This document shows, piece after piece, positions 20,974 through 25,914 of a DNA stretch of 25,914 nt; the first letter of the stretch is position 1; each line of letters starts with the position of its first letter. The stretch covers positions 1 to 25,914 of IMG/VR virus record IMGVR_UViG_3300021961_000563. One strand, given 5' to 3'. The translations under genes were made by a program, and so were the position numbers. The notes below the pieces were generated by a model, which saw only the letters and a program-made list of their open reading frames with translations, made no database searches and had not been told where the DNA came from. The stretch comes from a virus.

Positions 20974-21300
20974 TTATATTTGTTTATCAGAAGGATTTAT
21001 ACAACTATCCTTTATTAAATTATATACCTTTACTGGATCTTTCTCTTCCTTCATAATTAGTAACACTTCACGCATAATTTCTTGAGCCCAAGCTACTGCA
21101 ATTTCGGCTTCTTCTTCAGATTGAACATTAGGAAAGGCAAAATTAATATTTTGCGGATTTAGTCCATCATTAATACTAGATACTACATCTTTAGCAAGAC
21201 TTGCTTTAGTCAAGCAGTAAGGCGAGTCGTCTGCATTAGTTATAGAAGCCATAGCAATCATCAACGCTATACAAACTACTGCAATTACTAAGTACCGCAT
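20974..21300 (-). CDS. Exported hypothetical protein (signal peptide) 1
   Basis: 108 residues. Residues 1-22 (MRYLVIAVVCIALMIAMASI TNA) form a clear signal peptide with a short basic start, hydrophobic core and an Ala-x-Ala-like cut near TNA|DD. The mature part of about 85 residues is helical and acidic, with one Cys in YCLTK and one in DSCINP that could form a disulphide in the periplasm. GGGAGAATAAT is the Shine-Dalgarno, and the gene starts 1 nt after the stop of the next exported protein. Function not known; periplasmic phage proteins often modify host surface or block other phages, but this is an inference. Confidence 0.75.
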   Translation of the reverse strand: MRYLVIAVVCIALMIAMASITNADDSPYCLTKASLAKDVVSSINDGLNPQNINFAFPNVQSEEEAEIAVAWAQEIMREVLLIMKEEKDPVKVYNLIKDSCINPSDKQI

Positions 21301-21301
21301 A

Positions 21302-21733
21302 TTATTCTCCCTTATAGGTGCATATCTTACTAATATGCTCTGGTGTCATAAATGAAACTTCGTCCCAGAACATCCATTCTTCGGCTCCTGGAGGAATAAG
21401 AATAATCTTTATCATATGATTATCTATTGTTCCCAGAGCAACAGTGCTTAATGTTACTCGTGCTTTATCTGTGTCTGGAAAGTTTTCTGGGTGGCAGTCT
21501 ACAAAAAACTTCATCCTTCGCATATATACTTTAGCTTTAGAAGGATAATCGCCGTAGATATCCCAATATGCTTCTATTTTATTTGTGCCTCTTACTTTAT
21601 GAATCTCAGTTGGGTCAAATTTTAATTTATCTCGTTCTGCATTAACTTGCAAAACAGGATCAGCCAAATATTCTCTGTTTGCATAACTTAACCCAACAAG
21701 AGATATAAGAAAAGTAAATAATATTGTTCTCAT
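21302..21733 (-). CDS. Exported hypothetical protein (signal peptide) 2
   Basis: 143 residues. Residues 1-18 (MRTILFTFLISLVGLSYA) form a signal peptide with a likely cut at SYA|NRE. The mature part has a D-Y-P-rich block (IEAYWDIYGDYPSKAKVYMR), a Cys in FVDCHPENF and another near the end in KICTYKGE, so a disulphide is possible; it is mostly beta. I do not recognise it. AAAGGAGAATGT is the Shine-Dalgarno, placed directly after the CCA end of the upstream tRNA, so the mRNA is made from the same transcript as the tRNA. It is followed by another exported protein. Confidence 0.75.
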   Translation of the reverse strand: MRTILFTFLISLVGLSYANREYLADPVLQVNAERDKLKFDPTEIHKVRGTNKIEAYWDIYGDYPSKAKVYMRRMKFFVDCHPENFPDTDKARVTLSTVALGTIDNHMIKIILIPPGAEEWMFWDEVSFMTPEHISKICTYKGE

Positions 21734-21747
21734 ACATTCTCCTTTGT

Positions 21748-21821
21748 TGGTGCTCCCTGACAGAATCGAACTGCCAATAGATGATTACAAATCAACTGTT
21801 ATACCGTTTAACTAAGGGAGC
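21748..21821 (-). tRNA. tRNA-Thr (anticodon UGU)
   Basis: A full cloverleaf on the minus strand: acceptor stem GCTCCCT with AGGGAGC, discriminator A and encoded CCA; anticodon loop TTTGTAA giving anticodon TGT; T-arm GGCAG-TTCGATT-CTGTC. The anticodon stem GTTGA/TCATC has one U-U mismatch. It reads ACA, the A-rich Thr codon common in this AT-rich genome. It lies 1 nt downstream of the iscA stop and just before the exported protein's ribosome site, so it must be cut from an mRNA. Confidence 0.88.
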
Positions 21822-21822
21822 G

Positions 21823-22134
21823 TCAAACTGCAAAGCTTTTACCACAACCACATGTGGCTGTAGCGTTTGGGTTCCTAATTACAAATTGGCTACTCATGAC
21901 ACTATCTTCCCAGTCAATAATAGCTCCCTGTAAATACTGCATGCTCATTGAATCTACAATAATTCCGCCAACCTCAAAATCGTCTTCATCTTTATTTTCT
22001 TCAAAGGTGAATCCGTAATTAAAACCAGAACATCCACCACCAGTGACAAATGCTCTAACTTTAAAATCTGGATTGCCCTCTTCTTGTAAGAGAGCATTAA
22101 TCTTTTCCATTGCCTTTTCTGTAACTGTAATCAT
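21823..22134 (-). CDS. A-type iron-sulfur carrier protein (IscA/ErpA-like)
   Basis: 103 residues, the usual length. The conserved Cys are present: C35 in GGGCSGF and C95 and C97 in TCGCG, the pattern C-x42-60-C-x-C that holds an Fe-S cluster in IscA/ErpA/SufA. The remaining sequence ([35 protein letters not shown]) is typical. Such carriers pass clusters to target proteins; a phage copy could support host Fe-S or ribonucleotide enzymes during infection. The start overlaps the stop of the upstream gene (TAATG), with GGAAG as a ribosome site. Which member of the A-type group it is cannot be told here. Confidence 0.92.
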   Translation of the reverse strand: MITVTEKAMEKINALLQEEGNPDFKVRAFVTGGGCSGFNYGFTFEENKDEDDFEVGGIIVDSMSMQYLQGAIIDWEDSVMSSQFVIRNPNATATCGCGKSFAV

Positions 22135-22364
22135 TACTGACTTCCGATTGTTAGTTTTATGTTATTTATTATAAAATCAACATCGTAAGCAGTTTCCATT
22201 GTTCTTTTAGATATTATGTTATTTTCTTCTAAGCTTTTGTTAAACTCTTCTAGAGTTAAACCACCACCAAATGCTAAAGTCCAGTTGTAGTGTAAGGTTT
22301 CCCACACCTCTGGTAACAATTTTTGTATTCTGTCAAAAGACTCTTGCGTTTTAGATATACCCAT
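22134..22364 (-). CDS. Hypothetical protein upstream of iscA-like
   Basis: 76 residues, not recognised. Helical and mildly acidic, with an aromatic-rich segment ([20 protein letters not shown]) then [23 protein letters not shown] precedes the ATG. Tight coupling to iscA (1-nt overlap) suggests a related or simply co-transcribed function; nothing more can be inferred. Confidence 0.7.
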   Translation of the reverse strand: MGISKTQESFDRIQKLLPEVWETLHYNWTLAFGGGLTLEEFNKSLEENNIISKRTMETAYDVDFIINNIKLTIGSQ

Positions 22365-22376
22365 AAATGTTCTCCA

Positions 22377-23033
22377 TTATATATTTCTTAGTTTTCTATA
22401 ATCTTCTCGTAACTCTATAAACTGCTTTATCCAATTGTCTCTCTTTTCTCTAAAGATAAGCGTCTCGGAATCATCTACTGCCATAATAATCATTAAATTT
22501 GCAACAGGAACTCCAGTCCTCTCTTCAAAGGCAACTGCATATGCAGAACACTGCATAAAATAATCATCTATATCTTTTTTACTCTTAACTCTTTTGGAAG
22601 TTTTAAAATCTATAACAGAAAGAGTTCCGTCATACTCAGCAATGCAGTCTACTGTACCTGCAACTTGAAGATGATCTGAATAAAGCTGAGTTTCTAATGC
22701 ATGTATATTATTTATTCTATCTAGTTCTGGACGTATATTATTCCACATCTCCAGATCAAACATATCTGGTTCGACTGCCTCGTTGCTCAAATAGGATTCG
22801 CAGAGAGAGTGAACTTTAGTTCCTCTTCTTGCTGCTCGAGTGGATATCTCGTTAGCAACTTTATCTCCAACTTTAGCACGCCAAGCTTTTATAATATCCT
22901 TTTTGAGTAGACCAGTTACAGAAGTAACTGATGGATACATTTTACCAGTTGGAGTTCTGTAGACACGAGAGCCATCATGGGCAGTGGCTCTCGTTATCTT
23001 TGTGTGGTCGTATGATATATGATTAAACTTCAC
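22377..23033 (-). CDS. PD-(D/E)XK exonuclease, RecB/Cas4-like
   Basis: 218 residues with a GTG start at 23033. Motifs in order: H75 in RRGTKVHSLCESYL, E114 in ALETQLYSD, D129 in VAGTVDCIAEY, and D142-F-K144 in LSVIDFKTSK, then Q in YFMQCSAYAVAFEE. This is the RecB-type nuclease core with the extra His. The family is commonly called exonuclease in marine T4-like phages and is thought to act in DNA processing, recombination or host DNA breakdown; the exact role is inferred. The ribosome site is weak: AGGA lies 13 nt before the GTG. It follows PhoH, transcribed in the same direction. Confidence 0.85.
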   Translation of the reverse strand: MKFNHISYDHTKITRATAHDGSRVYRTPTGKMYPSVTSVTGLLKKDIIKAWRAKVGDKVANEISTRAARRGTKVHSLCESYLSNEAVEPDMFDLEMWNNIRPELDRINNIHALETQLYSDHLQVAGTVDCIAEYDGTLSVIDFKTSKRVKSKKDIDDYFMQCSAYAVAFEERTGVPVANLMIIMAVDDSETLIFREKRDNWIKQFIELREDYRKLRNI

Positions 23034-23047
23034 AATAATATATTATC

Positions 23048-23809
23048 CTATTTTGGTTTCAACATATCCTGAGCATCCTCGAATTTTGTCTTGGCAAGAA
23101 TATAATCTTTCACCAAGCTACTTCTGACAATGTCATTAATAGTGAATTCAATTTTACTAAATGCTTTCATATGCATCGCTATATCTAAAAATTTTAAAAT
23201 ACCACTTACGTCATTCTTTCTTTTATTTAGATCTGTTTGGCGGTAGTCGCCACACCAAATAATCTTTGACCGATATCCCACTCGAGTCATCACCGTATCT
23301 ATCTCTTCAAAGGTTAAGTTTTGCATCTCATCAACTATAATAATCGCATCATCAAAACTCATACCTCTAATAAACGAAGTGGAAATAAATTCTATATGCC
23401 CCTGTTCTTCTAACCGTTGGTATGCATCTTTCCTTCCGAAAAGAGTATCGCATATTTGAACATAAGGCTGTCTATAGATTTCCATCTTCTCATCTATATC
23501 TCCAGGAAGGTGTCCAATATCTCTGGACTGCACAGCTGAGCGAACTATAATAATCTTACTAAAGGGATTGTCTTTTTCTAAGACTTCTTCTAAAGCTTTA
23601 TATAAAGCAATAAAAGTTTTTCCTGTTCCTGCCACTCCGTGTAGTGCTACAAAATATTCTTGCTTCTTATATAAATCAAAAAACTTTTTTTGATTGTCAG
23701 TTAAAGGATCAAAAGTTTTTAAATCATCTAATCTAATTTTTAGCCCATGATTTTTATTTTGTTTTTTGCCATCATTTATATCTAAAATGTTTTCTGCTCT
23801 TCTTGGCAT
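23048..23809 (-). CDS. phoH: PhoH-like ATPase
   Basis: 253 residues. Walker A is GVAGTGKT (residues 58-65) and Walker B is IIIVDEMQN with D160 and E161; RSAVQSRDIGHLPGD and WCGDYRQTDL are the other PhoH blocks. It is the short, single-domain PhoH form frequent in marine phages. PhoH-type proteins are NTPases related to superfamily 1 helicases; the role in phage is not established and the link to phosphate starvation is by host homology only. A good ribosome site (AGGAAG) lies 5 nt before the ATG. Directly upstream of the nuclease gene. Confidence 0.93.
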   Translation of the reverse strand: MPRRAENILDINDGKKQNKNHGLKIRLDDLKTFDPLTDNQKKFFDLYKKQEYFVALHGVAGTGKTFIALYKALEEVLEKDNPFSKIIIVRSAVQSRDIGHLPGDIDEKMEIYRQPYVQICDTLFGRKDAYQRLEEQGHIEFISTSFIRGMSFDDAIIIVDEMQNLTFEEIDTVMTRVGYRSKIIWCGDYRQTDLNKRKNDVSGILKFLDIAMHMKAFSKIEFTINDIVRSSLVKDYILAKTKFEDAQDMLKPK

Positions 23810-23832
23810 ATAAACTTCCTACCTTGTTGTTA

Positions 23833-24078
23833 TTATCGAATGTGGTCTTTTAGTCCTTTCGCTCCTGGAGCTCTTTCTGAGATTTTGTGTAGCACCTCCT
23901 TAAATCCGTTGTCGACTTTACGAATACCAAGACGCACAGGGTCTCCCAACGGTGGTGCGCTGCTATGGTGTCTTTGGTGTGTGGGATTTTCTGCTAGATA
24001 TGAATCTAGCTCAGAGATCTTCATGGACTTTTCGAAGATCTCATTATTTGAAGTGTCAATAAATTCGTATGTTGGCAT
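23833..24078 (-). CDS. Small conserved phage protein with FmdB-like N-terminus
   Basis: 81 residues. It begins MPTYEFIDTSNNEIFEKSMK, like the first strands of FmdB zinc-ribbon proteins, but lacks the cysteines, so no metal binding is expected. The later ENPTHQRHHSSAPPL and the end (KISERAPGAKGLKDHIR) are of a type seen in small proteins of marine T4-like phages, as I recall. There is no Shine-Dalgarno; a CCTAAATA box lies 10 nt before the ATG and overlaps the end of the gene upstream. Confidence 0.7.
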   Translation of the reverse strand: MPTYEFIDTSNNEIFEKSMKISELDSYLAENPTHQRHHSSAPPLGDPVRLGIRKVDNGFKEVLHKISERAPGAKGLKDHIR

Positions 24079-24088
24079 ATTGTATTTT

Positions 24089-24096
24089 TATTTAGG
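24089..24096 (-). promoter_or_regulatory. Late promoter-like box CCTAAATA before the FmdB-like gene
   Basis: The minus strand reads ACCTAAATAAAAATAC, and the box contains the stop codon TAA of the gene upstream (24092-24094). The following ATG is 10 nt after the box. Confidence 0.45.
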
Positions 24097-24628
24097 TTAT
24101 AAAGTGCGGCGTGTTTCTATTTTTCCAAGAAAACATTCGCTGTTTTGATCCATTATAGTAGTTGTGATATGATTTAATAGAGTCGCCAGCTACCTTGTAC
24201 TCGTCAGGCATAGCTGGAGTAGGTTGTGTAAATGGAACATCTTTAGGAATGTTGTTTGGAGGATTTCTGAGAAGGTGAGCAAGCATCACACATTTGTGAA
24301 TTTTCATATATCTGTGGATATACTCATCAGTTAGATCGAAAAACAACTTGTACAACCACTCATAGTTCTTGATAGATTGTCTCACCCAGACAGCGCTTGG
24401 ATGGTTGATATGAGTAGCCATGTACAAGACAGATTCACGATCATCAGGAAGACTGTAACGTATCCTTTTACGTCCATTAGCAGTACTCCCAACGTACTCA
24501 GTACCGTCAAGCACACGATGAGCAGTAGATAGTAGTTGTGCATATTCAAGTATCATCTTTACGCAATGTTTATCAACGTGCATTTCTGCACACTTTTTTG
24601 TATCATGATCTAAGTAAAATATATTCAT
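24092..24628 (-). CDS. Conserved phage protein of unknown function
   Basis: 178 residues from ATG 24628. The frame opens six codons further up at a TTG, but that would overlap the upstream stop; the AATAAATA-4 nt-ATG pattern marks 24628. Start NIFYLDHDTKKCAEMHVDKH CVKMILEYAQLL, then RKRIRYSLPDDRESVLYMAT HINHPSAVWVRQS: a His/Cys-rich pattern that I recall from hypothetical proteins in marine phages. His and Cys residues (H21, C22) near the front could bind metal. It contains no motif I can assign with confidence. A DNA-repair or glycosylase-like role has been suggested to me only by vague likeness, so I do not use it. Confidence 0.72.
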   Translation of the reverse strand: MNIFYLDHDTKKCAEMHVDKHCVKMILEYAQLLSTAHRVLDGTEYVGSTANGRKRIRYSLPDDRESVLYMATHINHPSAVWVRQSIKNYEWLYKLFFDLTDEYIHRYMKIHKCVMLAHLLRNPPNNIPKDVPFTQPTPAMPDEYKVAGDSIKSYHNYYNGSKQRMFSWKNRNTPHFIT

Positions 24629-24632
24629 ATTA

Positions 24633-24640
24633 TATTTATT
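24633..24640 (-). promoter_or_regulatory. Late promoter-like box AATAAATA
   Basis: The minus strand reads GTTAAATAAATATAATATG: the upstream gene's stop TAA (24636-24638) is inside the box, and the box ends 4 nt before the ATG at 24628, matching the layout at 10334-10341. Confidence 0.4.
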
Positions 24641-25007
24641 TAACAAATTTAGAAAAGTTTGGGGGAGTCCATCCTTCTGGTTTCAGAATCTTTCCATCGT
24701 CACGTTTGTGTATAGTATTTGTTATTGGGTCTATCTTTTTGTGATTAGAAATTTTACCTTCTTCCCAAATATCAATAGGATCCCAACCTCTTGAGTACAT
24801 ATATCCAATAATCACCCATATCATATCAAAGCAAGCATCAGCAATTTCTACATCATCTTTGTTTTTAAAAGCTTCTGTAAATTCACCATGCTCTTCATCG
24901 ATTAATGTTTTGTATAACTCTGCTTGTTTATCATCATTGTGTGTGGTTGCTTGATCGCCTGATTGCATAAACCAGAGAACATCAACCCATGGATTACAGA
25001 TTTTCAT
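24636..25007 (-). CDS. MazG-like nucleotide pyrophosphohydrolase
   Basis: 123 residues. The metal-binding motifs of all-alpha NTP pyrophosphatases are present: E38-E39-H-G-E42 in LIDEEHGEFTEAF, and E54-x-x-D57-x3-D61 in EIADACFDMIWVI. These enzymes cut (d)NTPs to monophosphates plus pyrophosphate; MazG-like proteins in phage may change the nucleotide pool or alarmone level. It overlaps the dCMP deaminase gene by 14 nt, fitting a nucleotide-metabolism pair. AGGAACTATCTATT is a possible ribosome site. The C-terminus ends in PEGWTPPNFSKFVK. Confidence 0.85.
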   Translation of the reverse strand: MKICNPWVDVLWFMQSGDQATTHNDDKQAELYKTLIDEEHGEFTEAFKNKDDVEIADACFDMIWVIIGYMYSRGWDPIDIWEEGKISNHKKIDPITNTIHKRDDGKILKPEGWTPPNFSKFVK

Positions 25008-25461
25008 AATAGATAGTTCCTATGTTGCATTTGTTTAAAAACTCTACACCTTCGTTGTTTCGATATTCATTCTTATAGTATACCTTAGAAATGCCTGCTC
25101 CGTAAATTAATTTTGCGCACTCAATGCAAGGATTGTGGGTTAGGAACATAGTAGCATCTTTACCCGACTCACCATCTCTTGCAAGTTTGGCAATAGCATT
25201 TGCTTCAGCGTGTATTACTTCTGGCTTAGTTCTCAGTTCTATAACATGATGTTGATGTGGGTTGGGGTATTTCTTTAAATGCTCGTTTTCAATTTCTATT
25301 TCACAGTTATTATCCCAACCAGCAGGAGTCCCGTTATATCCAAGACTAATAACTCTGTGGTCTTTTACTATTACTGCTCCAACTTTTAATCTTCTGGCTG
25401 AAGAAAGTTTAGCAGTTTCCTCAGCCAGTTTCATATAAAGGTTAATGAATTTGTTCTTCAT
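24994..25461 (-). CDS. cd: Deoxycytidylate (dCMP) deaminase
   Basis: 155 residues. Zinc and catalytic motifs: H84-A-E86 in EVIHAEANAIAKL, and P111-C112-I-E-C115 in LTHNPCIECAKLIYGAG, as in dCMP deaminases (T4 cd is 193 residues). The YNGTPAGWDNNCE motif (residues 42-54) is the substrate-binding part seen in the family. It converts dCMP to dUMP, feeding thymidylate synthesis. The start overlaps the end of the right-edge gene by 20 nt; no good Shine-Dalgarno is seen (AGAAG lies just before). It is followed by the MazG-like gene. Confidence 0.92.
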   Translation of the reverse strand: MKNKFINLYMKLAEETAKLSSARRLKVGAVIVKDHRVISLGYNGTPAGWDNNCEIEIENEHLKKYPNPHQHHVIELRTKPEVIHAEANAIAKLARDGESGKDATMFLTHNPCIECAKLIYGAGISKVYYKNEYRNNEGVEFLNKCNIGTIYYENL

Positions 25462-25914
25462 CTTCTAGATTTTCTTTATACCACTCATACCCATCATCTA
25501 GATTTCCAAATATAATTAATTCTTCTGGGATATGTTCTCGCCAATCCTCTTCAGAAAAATCATATTCATAATGGTCGTTTTCTAAATCAGAATAAGAACC
25601 AACAAACTGCATTCCTTCCTCAGAATATTGAGCACTTACATCCCAACCCTCATGTTCTAGATAAGTGTATAGTTCTATTGGAGGAGACCAAGCACTATCA
25701 AAGAATAATTGAATCGTATTGTCATCAACACGAGTGTAGTCCTCAATGTTTACATCCCACTTAGTTCCCCACTTTTCTATATTCCAGCTATACCACTCTT
25801 CATTTTTCTCTTCTGGTCTTGGTCTGAGATGGTTAAATGGTTCTGGATTTTCTTTCTCAAGTTCCTCTACCAGAGCATCTATTTTAGTACTGTCTTGATT
25901 AAAAAGAACTGCTT
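25442..25914 (-). CDS. Hypothetical acidic protein with YubB/Api92-like ferredoxin-fold features (partial, 5' end outside window)
   Basis: The frame is open from the right edge (first full codon GCA) to a TAA at 25442-25444, about 156 residues visible, with the N-terminus missing. It is very acidic and Trp/Tyr-rich: EEWYSWNIEKWGTKWDVN, then FFDSAWSPPIELYTYLEHEG W, and an end full of Glu, Asp and Tyr (DDGYEWYKENLEDEEQIH). The W-x-x-x-N/K-W-G-T-K-W-D motif is the mark of the YubB/Api92-like ferredoxin-fold proteins of plasmids and phages, function unknown. It overlaps the start of the dCMP deaminase gene. Confidence 0.75.
   Translation of the reverse strand, partial: AVLFNQDSTKIDALVEELEKENPEPFNHLRPRPEEKNEEWYSWNIEKWGTKWDVNIEDYTRVDDNTIQLFFDSAWSPPIELYTYLEHEGWDVSAQYSEEGMQFVGSYSDLENDHYEYDFSEEDWREHIPEELIIFGNLDDGYEWYKENLEDEEQIH

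Noticed and set aside
1-25914. CRISPR arrays, insertion sequences, integrase or attachment sites
   Set aside because: No regularly spaced direct repeats, transposase or integrase motifs were seen. The tRNA gene is intact with no flanking direct repeat that would suggest an attachment site.

Overview
The window is part of an AT-rich T4-like myovirus genome of the marine kind (the group that includes cyanophages and Pelagibacter phages). The evidence is the run of T4 core genes in near-T4 order: the baseplate genes 48-53-27-like-5-PAAR-25-6-7-like, then gp4, gp16 and gp26, and the replication and late-transcription set gp32-gp59-gp33. They sit next to genes typical of marine T4-like phages: peroxiredoxin, ClpP, an A-type Fe-S carrier, PhoH, a MazG-like protein, dCMP deaminase, a SleB-type wall hydrolase and a small basic protein. 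No photosynthesis gene is visible, so the host cannot be fixed from this window. All names rest on motifs and synteny read by eye; no database search was run.

Layout. (1) 1-9833, minus strand: a compact baseplate operon. It holds the tube cap (gp48-like), wedge gp53, hub (gp27-like), puncturing device gp5 with lysozyme plus an M15-type peptidase domain, an unnamed small protein, a PAAR tip, gp25, gp6 and a truncated gp7-position protein. (2) 9834-9896: a 63-nt divergent region with back-to-back T4-type late promoter boxes. (3) 9897-15250, plus strand: head completion nuclease gp4, a conserved structural protein, a tail-tube-fold protein, small terminase gp16, tail chaperone/hub protein gp26 with an apparent -1 frameshift extension at a run of eight T, and a tape-measure protein with an internal duplication. 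(4) 15251-15273: a strong bidirectional terminator between converging operons. (5) 15278-25914, minus strand: single-strand binding protein gp32, helicase loader gp59, late co-activator gp33, peroxiredoxin, several small unknowns, ClpP, SleB-type endolysin, a possible sugar-transferase-fold protein, a 28-residue membrane peptide and a 51-residue basic protein (both easily missed), two exported proteins, tRNA-Thr(UGU), an IscA/ErpA-like protein, a RecB-like nuclease, PhoH, small unknowns, a MazG-like protein, dCMP deaminase and a truncated protein at the right edge.

How it works together: the left half builds and fills the tail and baseplate late in infection. The right half combines DNA replication and late-promoter activation (gp32, gp59, gp33), nucleotide metabolism (dCMP deaminase, MazG-like), host manipulation or stress genes (peroxiredoxin, ClpP, Fe-S carrier, PhoH) and lysis (SleB-type hydrolase). 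TATAAATA / CCTAAATA / AATAAATA boxes act as candidate gp33/gp55-dependent late promoters. Two near-identical host-like promoters (CTTTACTTTAATT, then TATAAT after a 17-nt spacer) lie in the right half. The observations most worth following up are the frameshift tail chaperone, the dual-enzyme gp5, the late boxes placed 4-5 nt before start codons that lack a Shine-Dalgarno, the metabolic genes, and the unannotated small genes.
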